DNA of 32,820 nt, taken from contig JAOPYH010000240.1 in NCBI GenBank assembly GCA_025964715.1, positions 1 through 32,820 on the forward strand. The letters run 5' to 3'. Made by a program: the position numbers and the translations under genes. Shown one piece after another: positions 14,718 through 22,233 of the stretch; position 1 is the first letter of the stretch; every line of letters begins with the position of its first letter. A model generated the notes under the pieces. That model had not been told where the DNA came from. It saw only the letters and a program-made list of their open reading frames with translations, and did not search any database. This stretch comes from Streptosporangiaceae bacterium. Its GTDB lineage: Bacteria > Actinomycetota > Actinomycetes > Streptosporangiales > Streptosporangiaceae.

Positions 14718-15803
14718 TCAGAGCCAGCCGTTACGGCGGAAGCCGCGGTGGAGCAGCAGGCACGACAGGGCCATGAAGCACATCACCACCGGATAACTGG
14801 CGGCCCACCCCAGCTCGGGCATGTGCTTGAAGTTCATGCCGTAGATCGCGGCGACCGCCGTCGGCACCATGAGGATGGCGCCCCACGCGGAGATCTTCCG
14901 CATGTCCTGGTTGTCATCGACAGTGACCTGGGTCATGTGCGCCTGCAGGATGGGGGTGAGCAGTTCGTCGCAGGACTCCACCTGCTCGCGCACCCGGGTC
15001 ACGTGGTCCTCGACGTCACGGAAATACTCACGGATCTCACTCGGCACCGAACGCCGGCCGACGAGGTTACGCAGCGGTGCGGCCAGCGGAACGACTGCTC
15101 GCTTGAGGTGGATCACCTCGCGCTTGAGGCGGTAGATCCGCCCGGCCTCGTTGCTGCGCTCAGGGGAGAAGACCGCTACCTCGACCTCGTCGATGTCCTG
15201 CTGCACCCCGTCGGCCACGCACACGTAGTCGTCGACCACCCGGTCGGCGATGGCGTGCAGGACGGCCGCCGGCCCGAGCGCGAGCCGCTCCGGGCTCGCC
15301 TCCAGGCGGCGCCGGACCGGCGCCAGGTCGCCATGGGCGCCGTGGCGCACGGTCACCACGAAGTCGTGGCCGCAAAAGATCGAGATCTCGCCGGTCTCGA
15401 CGGCCTCCACACCGGACCCCCGCCCGACATAGCCGACCGTCTTCAGCACCAGGAACTGCACGCCGTCATAGCGCTCGAGCTTGGGCCGCTGGTGAGCGTG
15501 GATGGCGTCCTCGACCGCGAGCGGGTGCAGGCCGAACACCTCGGCCAGCCGCTCCAGCTCACCGGCGTCGGGCTCGTACAGGCCGACCCAGACGAAGCCC
15601 CCGGGCTCGGCGCCCTTGCGGCGCACCAGCCGTACGGCCTCGGCGAGGCTTTCGGTGGGGACCCGCAGACCGTCCACGTAGGCGGCGAAATCGACGACGG
15701 CGGAGTCGCGCTCGGGTAGCGCCGGCCCCGAACGCCCAGGACGGGCGAGCGGCTTGAAGAAGGACTTGCTTGCGAGGCCCGGGCGAACCCTGGTCATTGC
15801 CAT
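14718..15803 (-). CDS. corA: CorA family magnesium/cobalt transporter
   Basis: CorA forms a pentameric Mg2+ (and Co2+) channel. The 361-residue protein has the long cytoplasmic alpha/beta domain followed by two C-terminal membrane helices, with the diagnostic YGMNFKHMPEL selectivity loop between them. The charged helix DEVEVAVFSPERSNEAGRIY and the segment VTVDDNQDMRKISAW before the first membrane helix are also typical. ATG 15803 has AGGAG 8 nt upstream; the frame runs on to 15971, but those residues are Arg/Pro-rich and atypical. It diverges from purD across a 315-bp gap. Confidence 0.95.
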   Translation of the reverse strand: MAMTRVRPGLASKSFFKPLARPGRSGPALPERDSAVVDFAAYVDGLRVPTESLAEAVRLVRRKGAEPGGFVWVGLYEPDAGELERLAEVFGLHPLAVEDAIHAHQRPKLERYDGVQFLVLKTVGYVGRGSGVEAVETGEISIFCGHDFVVTVRHGAHGDLAPVRRRLEASPERLALGPAAVLHAIADRVVDDYVCVADGVQQDIDEVEVAVFSPERSNEAGRIYRLKREVIHLKRAVVPLAAPLRNLVGRRSVPSEIREYFRDVEDHVTRVREQVESCDELLTPILQAHMTQVTVDDNQDMRKISAWGAILMVPTAVAAIYGMNFKHMPELGWAASYPVVMCFMALSCLLLHRGFRRNGWL

Positions 15804-16118
15804 TGGGGGGCTCCTTCCCCGCCGGCCGGCACGCTCGCGGGTGCCCAGATCAGCCGGGGAAACCCTAAGGCTGACGGCAGCGCGGGAGCGGCTTGGCCGG
15901 ACGCCGAGTAGAGGCGGACGGATGAGTCCACGAGGGACTATGGGGAGTCTCGGCGGTACTGACAGGATCACCGGTACTCATTCCGGCCACCTCCCTTCAC
16001 GGCTGGGCGTCAGAGCGCAAGCTTCGTCAGGCTATCACCGGGTCCCCGGCCGACGGCGGCGAACCGGCCGGACGCTCACGGCCACACCGCCCTCGTCAGG
16101 CGGATAGGGTCAGGTGAC
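15804..16118. promoter_or_regulatory. 315-bp divergent gap between corA and purD
   Basis: No gene is supported here. The heptamer CGGTACT occurs at 15954-15960 and 15972-15978, an 18-bp period that could mark a regulator site. AGTCC/GGACT at about 15925-15939 forms a small hairpin. The purD -10 box is at 16105-16110. The length would allow a structured corA leader on the minus strand, but I could not match it to any magnesium or other riboswitch I know. Confidence 0.4.
16105..16110 (+). promoter_or_regulatory. Candidate -10 box giving a leaderless purD mRNA
   Basis: TAGGGT ends 8 nt before GTG 16119; there is no good Shine-Dalgarno. Confidence 0.5.
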
Positions 16119-17369
16119 GTGCTAGTTCTCCTCCTTGGATCCGGTGGCCGCGAGCATGCGCTCGCCCGCGCACTGCGTCTCGACCCCACCGTCACCGCGC
16201 TCCACTGCGCGCCGGGCAACGCCGGTACATCCGCCGTGGCCGAAAACCACGTCCTCGATCCGACCGATCCGATCGCCGTCGTCGAGCTCGCCCGGCGGAT
16301 CCGCCCCGATCTCGTGGTGATCGGCCCCGAAGCCGTGCTCATCGCCGGGGTCGCGGACGCGCTCAGGCAGGCGGGCATCCCCTGTTTCGGGCCGGATGCC
16401 GCGGCGGCCCGGATCGAGGGATCCAAGGCCTTCGCCAAAGAGATCATGGCGGCGGCCGGCGTGCCCACGGCCGCGGCGCGGGTCTGCGAGTCCGAGGACG
16501 AGGTCAACGAGGCCCTCGACCTGTTCGGGCCTCCGTACGTGGTGAAGGACGACGGCCTCGCGGCCGGCAAGGGCGTCATCGTGACCGGCGACCGCTCGGC
16601 CGCCGCGGCGCACGCCCGCGCCTGCGGGCGCGTGGTGATCGAGGAGTACCTCGACGGCCCGGAGGTCTCACTCTTCGCCCTCAGCGACGGCACCCACACC
16701 GTCCCGCTACTGCCCGCCCAGGACTACAAGCGGGCCTACGACAACGACGAGGGCCCGAACACCGGCGGCATGGGCGCCTACACCCCGCTGCCCTGGGCGC
16801 CCGCCGACCTCGTCCCCGAGGTGATGGCCACGGTCGTGCAGCCGGTGATCGACGAGCTGCGCGCCCGCCGGACGCCGTACGTCGGGGTGCTCTACGCGGG
16901 CCTGGCGCTCACCGCCGGCGGTGTACGGGTGGTCGAGTTCAACGCGCGCTTCGGCGACCCGGAGACCCAGGTGGTGCTCGACCGGCTGGCCACCCCGCTC
17001 GGCCGGCTGCTGCAGGCCTGCGCCATCGGCGGCCTGCCCGGCGACCTCAGCCTGGAGTGGCGGCCCGGCGCCGCGGTCACCGTGGTGGTCGCCGCCGAGA
17101 ACTATCCGGCCAAGCCGGTCACCGGGGACGTCATCGCCGGCATCAAGGAGGCGGAGGAGGTGCCGGGCGCCTACGTCCTGCACGCGGGCACCGCGATGTC
17201 GGACGGGCTCCTGGTCTCGGCCGGCGGACGCGTCCTCAACGTCGTGGGCACGGGTCCCGACCTGGGGGCGGCCCGCGCGACGGCCTACCGGGCGGTCGAG
17301 AAGATCCGGATGCGCGGCATGCAGTGCCGCACCGACATCGCCGCCAAGGCAGCCGTCCTGCCCGGCTGA
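16119..17369 (+). CDS. purD: Phosphoribosylamine-glycine ligase
   Basis: PurD (GAR synthetase) joins phosphoribosylamine and glycine with ATP, the second step of de novo purine synthesis. The 416-residue protein is full length: an N-terminal LLLGSGGREHALA, then GPEAVLIAGVADALR, the ATP-grasp segment PYVVKDDGLAAGKGVIV, the family signature RFGDPETQ, and a C-terminal domain. GTG 16119 appears to be at or next to the transcript 5' end. purB follows after 79 nt with its own ribosome site, and the two may be co-transcribed. Confidence 0.96.
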   Translation: MLVLLLGSGGREHALARALRLDPTVTALHCAPGNAGTSAVAENHVLDPTDPIAVVELARRIRPDLVVIGPEAVLIAGVADALRQAGIPCFGPDAAAARIEGSKAFAKEIMAAAGVPTAAARVCESEDEVNEALDLFGPPYVVKDDGLAAGKGVIVTGDRSAAAAHARACGRVVIEEYLDGPEVSLFALSDGTHTVPLLPAQDYKRAYDNDEGPNTGGMGAYTPLPWAPADLVPEVMATVVQPVIDELRARRTPYVGVLYAGLALTAGGVRVVEFNARFGDPETQVVLDRLATPLGRLLQACAIGGLPGDLSLEWRPGAAVTVVVAAENYPAKPVTGDVIAGIKEAEEVPGAYVLHAGTAMSDGLLVSAGGRVLNVVGTGPDLGAARATAYRAVEKIRMRGMQCRTDIAAKAAVLPG

Positions 17370-17448
17370 AGCCCCACACCCCGGCGCCATCCACCCGCGA
17401 CCGCACACCGGTGCGGCGCCCCGCCAACGACCTGGGAGAATCGGCAAC

Positions 17449-18759
17449 GTGATCGAGCGGTACACCCTCCCGGACATGGGACGCGTCTGGAGCGACGCGC
17501 ACAAATACGAGCTGTGGTGCCAGGTGGAGACCCTCGTGGTCGAGGCGCACGCGGAGGCCGGCACGATCCCGGCCGACGTGGTGGAGCCCGTCCGCAAGGC
17601 GCCGCCGCCGACGCCCGAGCGGGTCGACGAGATCGAGGCGGTCACCCAGCACGACGTGATCGCCTTCCTCAGCGCGTGGGCGGACAACACCGAGCCCCGT
17701 GAGGCCGCGGCGTACGTCCACTTCGGGATGACCTCGTCGGACCTGCTCGACACCGCACTCGCCGTGCAGCTGGTCGAGGCCACCGACATCCTGCTGGCCA
17801 AGGCCGACACGCTGGTCGCGGCGCTGCGCGACCACGCGCTGGAGCACCGCGCCACGCTGCGCGTCGGCCGAACGCACGGGATCCACGGCGAACCGGACGT
17901 GTGGGGCCACCGGGTCGCGGACTTCGCGTTCGCGATGGCCCGGTCCCGGGACCGGCTCAGCCGGGCCCGTGCGGCCGTCGGCGTGACGGCGATCTCCGGC
18001 GCGGTCGGGACGTACTCCAACATCGACCCCGAGGTCGAGCGGCACGTCGCCCGCAAGCTCGGCCTCAAGGCGGCCGACGTCTCCACGCAGGTCGTCATCC
18101 GCGACGGGATCAGCGAGTGGGTCGGTGCGCTCGCCATAATGGCGACGGTGTGCGAGGCCATCGCGCTGGAGGTCCGGCACGGCCAGCGCACCGAGGTCCG
18201 CGAGCTGTGGGAGCCGTTCGGCAAGGGCCAGAAGGGCTCCTCGGCCATGCCCCACAAGAAGAACCCGATCCTGTCCGAGCGCATCTGCGGACTCGCGCGG
18301 ATCGTGCGGGGCCAGGTCGTCCCGGTCATGGAGGGCATCCCGCTCTGGCACGAACGCGACATCTCGCACTCGAGCGTCGAGCGGGTCGCGCTGCCGGACG
18401 CCTCCATCACGGCCGACTACCTGCTGCACCTCACCACCCGGCTGGTCTCCGGCCTGGTGGTGGACACAGAGCGGATGCGGGCCAACCTCGAGTCCACCGG
18501 CGGGCTCATCTACACCTCCACCGTGCTGCTGGAACTGATCGAGGCGGGCATGTCCCGTGACGACCAGGCCTACCCGCTCGTACAGAGGGCGGCGATGGAG
18601 ACCTGGCAGTCCGGCGTGCCGTTCCGTGACACGCTGCGCCGGCATGCCGCCGAGGCGGGCCAGACGCTGGACGAGGACCGGCTCGACGAAGTGTGCCGGC
18701 CGGAGCGCTTCGTGGCGCGGCTCGGCTCGGTCTTCGACCGCCTGGCGGCACTCCGCTGA
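17449..18759 (+). CDS. purB: Adenylosuccinate lyase
   Basis: PurB acts twice in purine synthesis: it splits SAICAR to AICAR, and adenylosuccinate to AMP plus fumarate. The 436-residue protein has the fumarase/aspartase superfamily motifs: TSSDLLDT (about residues 94-101), VGRTHGIHGEP with the catalytic His, and the mobile signature loop SSAMPHKKNP (starting S264). GTG 17449 has GGGAGA about 9 nt upstream. The same frame is open back through purD, but that part is not homologous, so this is not a fusion. A strong hairpin terminator follows. Confidence 0.96.
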   Translation: MIERYTLPDMGRVWSDAHKYELWCQVETLVVEAHAEAGTIPADVVEPVRKAPPPTPERVDEIEAVTQHDVIAFLSAWADNTEPREAAAYVHFGMTSSDLLDTALAVQLVEATDILLAKADTLVAALRDHALEHRATLRVGRTHGIHGEPDVWGHRVADFAFAMARSRDRLSRARAAVGVTAISGAVGTYSNIDPEVERHVARKLGLKAADVSTQVVIRDGISEWVGALAIMATVCEAIALEVRHGQRTEVRELWEPFGKGQKGSSAMPHKKNPILSERICGLARIVRGQVVPVMEGIPLWHERDISHSSVERVALPDASITADYLLHLTTRLVSGLVVDTERMRANLESTGGLIYTSTVLLELIEAGMSRDDQAYPLVQRAAMETWQSGVPFRDTLRRHAAEAGQTLDEDRLDEVCRPERFVARLGSVFDRLAALR

Positions 18760-18777
18760 GGGCTCCGAGGCTCCGAG

Positions 18778-18820
18778 GCTCCGCCGCCCGGCCGCCATCG
18801 AGGCGGCCGGCCTGCGGAGC
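18778..18820 (+). terminator. Two-tier hairpin after purB
   Basis: The inner stem CCGGCCGCC/GGCGGCCGG (18788-18796 with 18802-18810, loop ATCGA) is enclosed by an outer stem GCTCCGC/GCGGAGC (18778-18784 with 18814-18820). It begins 18 nt after the purB stop; no T tract follows. A short direct repeat of GGCTCCGA precedes it. Confidence 0.75.
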
Positions 18821-18928
18821 GCGCACCCGTGGTTAACCTGCGCCGACGCACGCCGGGACGAGGTATGAACCTTTCAGCGCATACCAGGATCTAAACGAAG
18901 TACTTGCGCACATGAGGGGATCAGCCGG

Positions 18929-18957
18929 TCAACTCTGCAATCGCCCGGTGCGATACT
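18929..18957 (+). promoter_or_regulatory. Possible murA promoter
   Basis: In the 300-bp gap 18760-19059, GATACT at 18952-18957 lies 17 bp after TCAACT (18929-18934). The -35 match is poor. The rest of the gap holds the purB terminator and a GAGTGACTCGAGC-like imperfect palindrome near 19002-19014, with no gene. Confidence 0.3.
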
Positions 18958-19059
18958 GGTGATCGCGCGTGCCTCGGCGCGCCTCAGAACTCATGACCCG
19001 CCGAGTGACTCGAGCGGGTGGCAGTACGAATAAACCCGTTCAAAGGAGCACAGGCGGCT

Positions 19060-20349
19060 ATGAGCATGGGCCACGAGGTTCGTTATCGCGTGCGTGGAGG
19101 CCAACGGCTGCGCGGCACCGTTTTCGTCCAGGGGGCGAAGAACGCGGTGCTCCCGATGATCGGAGCCTCGCTCCTGGCCGCGAAGGGCCGCACGGTTCTG
19201 CGCAACGTTCCCATCATCGAGGACGTCCGCCGCGCCGTCGAGCTGGCCCAGGCCATCGGCGCCAAGGCCGAACTCCACGAGGCCGAGCGCACTCTGGTCA
19301 TCGACGCCTCGACGCTGAGCAGCCCGGTCCTGCCGGCCGACATCGCCGCGCGCTTCCGCGGCTCCTTCCTGTTCGTCCCCGCGCTCCTGCACCGTCTCGG
19401 CGAGGCGGTCATCGAGGGCGTCGGAGGCTGCAACCTGGGCAGCCGCAACCTCGACTTCCACTACAACGGCTTCAAGCGGATGGGCGCCACGGTCACCGAG
19501 CAGGTGAGCGGGGAAGAGGGCTCGATCCACATCAAGGCCGGCGAGCTGCGCGGCGGCACGCTCTACCTCGACACGCCCTCGCACACCGGCACCGAGAACC
19601 TGCTCATGGCGGCCGCTCTCGGCAAGGGCACCACGCTGATCAAGAACTGCGCGCTCGAGCCCGAGGTGCTCGACGTCATCAAGCTCCTGAGCCGCATGGG
19701 CGCCAAGATCGACGGCGGCGGCACCGGCTTCATCACCGTGGACGGGGTGGACGAGCTCACCGCGGTCGAGCACACCGTCATGCCGGACCGGATCGACGCC
19801 GGCGTCCTCGTCATGGCGGCGGCGATCACCGGTGGTGAGATCAGCCTGGTCGGCGCCTCGCTGGAGCACCTCGGGGTCGCGGCCGACAAGCTCGAGCAGA
19901 TGGGCGTCGAGTTCGCCCAGCACGGCGCCGTGCTGCAGGTCCGGCGCAAGCGCCCGATGCGGCCGATCAACGTGGTCACCGACGAATACCCGGGCTTCGC
20001 CACCGACCTGCAGTCCCCGATCATGGCGGTCTCCTGCCTCGCGGACGGCCCGAGCTACATCTACGAGCGCATCTTCGACGGCCGCTTCAAGCTGGCCGAG
20101 GAGCTCACCAAGATGGGCGCCCACATCGACGTCGACGGCGCCCGGGCCAAGGTGCACGGCGCGGCCGAACTGCGCGGCACGGAGGTCGTCGCGCACGATC
20201 TGCGTACGGGCAGTGCGCTCGTGCTGGCCGGCCTGGCCGCGCAGGGCGAGACGACCATCACTTCGGCCTACTACCTCGACCGGGGTCACGCGCACATCGC
20301 CGAACGGCTTTCCATGCTCGGCGCGGACATCGAGCGCGAGGTCGTCTGA
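19060..20349 (+). CDS. murA: MurA-type UDP-GlcNAc enolpyruvyltransferase, divergent paralogue
   Basis: MurA transfers enolpyruvate from PEP to UDP-N-acetylglucosamine, the first committed step of peptidoglycan synthesis. The 429-residue protein has the EPSP-synthase-like fold repeats, the K27-N28 pair (VQGAKNAVLP), the loop GGCNLGSRNLDFH with the catalytic Cys (C124), YPGFATDLQ with the catalytic Asp, and DLRTGSALVLAGLAA near the C-terminus. The loop lacks the usual Arg-Pro (GxRP) and the GSFLFVPALL stretch differs from standard MurA, so it may be a second MurA rather than the main one. ATG 19060 has AAAGGAG 11 nt upstream; a GTG at 19018 is in frame but has no such site. The gene ends in a strong terminator. 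Confidence 0.87.
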   Translation: MSMGHEVRYRVRGGQRLRGTVFVQGAKNAVLPMIGASLLAAKGRTVLRNVPIIEDVRRAVELAQAIGAKAELHEAERTLVIDASTLSSPVLPADIAARFRGSFLFVPALLHRLGEAVIEGVGGCNLGSRNLDFHYNGFKRMGATVTEQVSGEEGSIHIKAGELRGGTLYLDTPSHTGTENLLMAAALGKGTTLIKNCALEPEVLDVIKLLSRMGAKIDGGGTGFITVDGVDELTAVEHTVMPDRIDAGVLVMAAAITGGEISLVGASLEHLGVAADKLEQMGVEFAQHGAVLQVRRKRPMRPINVVTDEYPGFATDLQSPIMAVSCLADGPSYIYERIFDGRFKLAEELTKMGAHIDVDGARAKVHGAAELRGTEVVAHDLRTGSALVLAGLAAQGETTITSAYYLDRGHAHIAERLSMLGADIEREVV

Positions 20350-20385
20350 GGGTCACCCCGCCCGCCTGACGCACCATCCGCATAC

Positions 20386-20434
20386 GACAAGTGCCCACTG
20401 CCGCCATTTCGATGGCAGGAAGTGGGCACTTGTC
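20386..20434 (+). terminator. Rho-independent terminator after murA
   Basis: GACAAGTGCCCACT (20386-20399) pairs perfectly over 14 bp with 20421-20434. Inside, GCCAT (20403-20407) and ATGGC (20412-20416) pair around a TTCG tetraloop. A T-rich stretch (TTGCTTTCTG, then TTGCTTGATCTTT) follows. Confidence 0.9.
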
Positions 20435-20727
20435 TTGCTTTCTGGGACATCTTGCTTGATCTTTGGGGGACTTCGGACAGTCAAAGTCACCAGATCGTGA
20501 CTGGCCGGATGGTGACAAATTACTGACTTAGGCCTCGCATACGTTAGTTTTTTGCCGCACTCTTGATTCGGTTTCGCGTCGGGGCGTCACCTCTAGGAGT
20601 CCTGATCCGATCTGCCCGATGAGAAACGAATCGCACGGGAACTGCGATGCTTGGCCAGAAGGCAGGGGCGACGAGCCATGAGTCATTTGATGGGCACGGC
20701 GTGCGCTCACGCAGAGAGCTATCGGCG
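20435..20727. promoter_or_regulatory. Regulatory gap before the composite regulator gene
   Basis: This stretch is more AT-rich than its surroundings and holds no supported gene. GTCACCA (20486-20492) and TGGTGAC (20510-20516) form an inverted repeat; CCAG (20490-20493) and CTGG (20501-20504) form a competing inner one, making a plausible operator. I see no confident -35/-10 pair. An in-frame ATG at 20647 is an alternative start for the regulator. Confidence 0.4.
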
Positions 20728-22056
20728 ATGACCGGGCCGCGGGCGGGTTCAGTCGCGCCCGACCTGACCATCGGCATTGTCGGGCCGCACGACCTGGTCG
20801 AACGGGTCATGCTGATGGGTCACGGGCCGACGCCGGTGCCGAGCCGCCTGGTGGCCGCCGCCTACCGCGACGAGCAGGAGGCCGCGGAGAAGGTCGTACG
20901 CCTGGGGGCGGGGGTCGACGTGTGCCTGTTCGCCAGCCCGGTGCCCTACGACTTCGCCCGCAAGGCCGGCGTGCTGACCATGCCCGCGACCTACGTGCCG
21001 CTCAACGGCGCCGCCCTTCAGGGCGCGCTGCTGCGCGCCGCGCTGGACGAACGGTACGACCCCACCAGAGTGAGCATCGACGTGATCGGCCGGGCCGAGG
21101 TGGAAGAGGCCTACGGCGAGATCGACCTCGGCACCGAGCACGTGCACCTGCGGGAGGAGGCGGGCGGACCCGGCACGCTGGCCGCCTTCCACGAGCGGCT
21201 GTGGCGCCGCGGAGTCACCACCGCGGCGCTGACCTGCGTGCACGCGACCGCCGAGCGCATGGAGACCAGCGGGGTCCCCACCATCCGGGTGCGCCCGACC
21301 GGTGCCGCGATCCGCAGTGCGCTGCAGACCGCGGCACTGCTCGGCGCCCACCACCGGCTCGAGGAGTCGCAGCTCGTGATGGTGCTGGTGGACGTGCCGA
21401 CGCTGCGCGAGACTCCCCGGCGGCTGACGCCGCGCTACTGGCGCGACGAGCTCAAGCTGGCCCTGCACCGGGTGCTGCTCCAGGAGGCCCACCGCATGAG
21501 CGCGTCGGTGTGGCCGCTGGACGACCACAGCTATCTGGTCACCGCCACCCGCGGCTCGGTGGCCGGGACCACCGATGGGTTCCGCACGCCGCCTTTCGTC
21601 GAGCGGGTGCGCGACGAGCTCGGGCTGGCCATCGAGGTCGGCATCGGCATGGGGCGTACGGCCCAGGAGGCGGAGACGCACGCCCGCGCGGTCCTCGCCA
21701 GGGCGCAGACCTCGCAGCGGGCACAGGGCTTCGCGCTCGACCGGGACGGACGCGCGCTCGTGCCCGCGCCGCGCACGCCTCCGCGCAGCCAGCCCCAGGT
21801 CAAGCCCAAGGGGCTGGAGATCCTGGCCCGGCTCGCCGAGCGGCTCGGAGACCGGGAACAGCCCCTGATCGTCGATGCCGAGAACGCGGGCAAGATGCTC
21901 GGCGTGACTCCGCGTACGGCCCGGCGGCTGCTGCGCACGCTGGTCGAGGAGGGCCTGGCCTGGCCCCTTCCGCCCAACCGGACGCCCCAGCCGGGCCGGC
22001 CGCGCCAGCTCTACCGGCTGATCGTCGAGAAGCTGGGCCCGAAACCCTCCACGTGA
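20728..22056 (+). CDS. Three-part transcriptional regulator (receptor-like, cyclase-like and winged-helix regions)
   Basis: I do not recognise a named gene. From ATG 20728 the protein has 442 residues. The first ~190 (LTIGIVGPHDLVERVM, FASPVPYDFARKAGV, YVPLNGAALQGALLRA) look like a two-lobed alpha/beta receptor domain of PrpR-N or substrate-binding type. Residues ~215-345 (LVMVLVDVPTL, then ELGLAIEVGIGMGRTAQEAE) look like a degenerate GGDEF/nucleotidyl-cyclase or GTP-cyclohydrolase-III-like domain without GGDEF. Residues ~365-440 form a winged helix (AGKMLGVTPRTARRLLRTLVEEGL). It is probably a soluble ligand-responsive regulator, perhaps of the kinase cluster downstream. ATG 20647 would add 27 residues; I prefer 20728 because conserved-looking sequence begins there. 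Confidence 0.65.
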   Translation: MTGPRAGSVAPDLTIGIVGPHDLVERVMLMGHGPTPVPSRLVAAAYRDEQEAAEKVVRLGAGVDVCLFASPVPYDFARKAGVLTMPATYVPLNGAALQGALLRAALDERYDPTRVSIDVIGRAEVEEAYGEIDLGTEHVHLREEAGGPGTLAAFHERLWRRGVTTAALTCVHATAERMETSGVPTIRVRPTGAAIRSALQTAALLGAHHRLEESQLVMVLVDVPTLRETPRRLTPRYWRDELKLALHRVLLQEAHRMSASVWPLDDHSYLVTATRGSVAGTTDGFRTPPFVERVRDELGLAIEVGIGMGRTAQEAETHARAVLARAQTSQRAQGFALDRDGRALVPAPRTPPRSQPQVKPKGLEILARLAERLGDREQPLIVDAENAGKMLGVTPRTARRLLRTLVEEGLAWPLPPNRTPQPGRPRQLYRLIVEKLGPKPST

Positions 22057-22142
22057 CCCCGGGCACATCCGCCCCTCCATCCTCGCCAACCGGTGTGGAT
22101 GATCCCGCGTCTCACTCCATGTGGCTTCCATTTCACAAAGCG

Positions 22143-22171
22143 TTGAGCGCGCGCGATATCCGCGCTATAGC
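22143..22171 (+). promoter_or_regulatory. Promoter of the first kinase gene
   Basis: TTGAGC (22143-22148) and TATAGC (22166-22171) have an ideal 17-bp spacer. The -10 box lies inside the palindrome CGCTATAGCG (22163-22172). The region is homologous to the promoter of the second kinase gene. A leader of about 55 nt is predicted. Confidence 0.75.
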
Positions 22172-22233
22172 GTCGGCAGCCATCGCGGTGCGGACGCACG
22201 TGTGTGAGCACGTGATCGGAGAAAGGGGACCAC

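Noticed and set aside
15804..16010. A magnesium (M-box), yybP-ykoY, c-di-AMP or cobalamin riboswitch in the corA leader
   Set aside because: I compared both strands with the conserved cores I remember and found no match beyond short coincidental strings.
16921..18759. A 612-codon plus frame suggesting a fusion of purD with purB
   Set aside because: The part overlapping purD is in a different frame from purD and is Arg/Pro/Ser-rich; true PurB sequence begins at GTG 17449 with its own ribosome site.
16707..18798. Open frames of 520-567 codons on the minus strand across purD and purB
   Set aside because: They are antisense shadows of two clear purine genes, with skewed composition and no motifs.
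19370..19460. MurA with a missing catalytic cysteine
   Set aside because: The Cys is present in GGCNLGSR (C124); only neighbouring residues are unusual.
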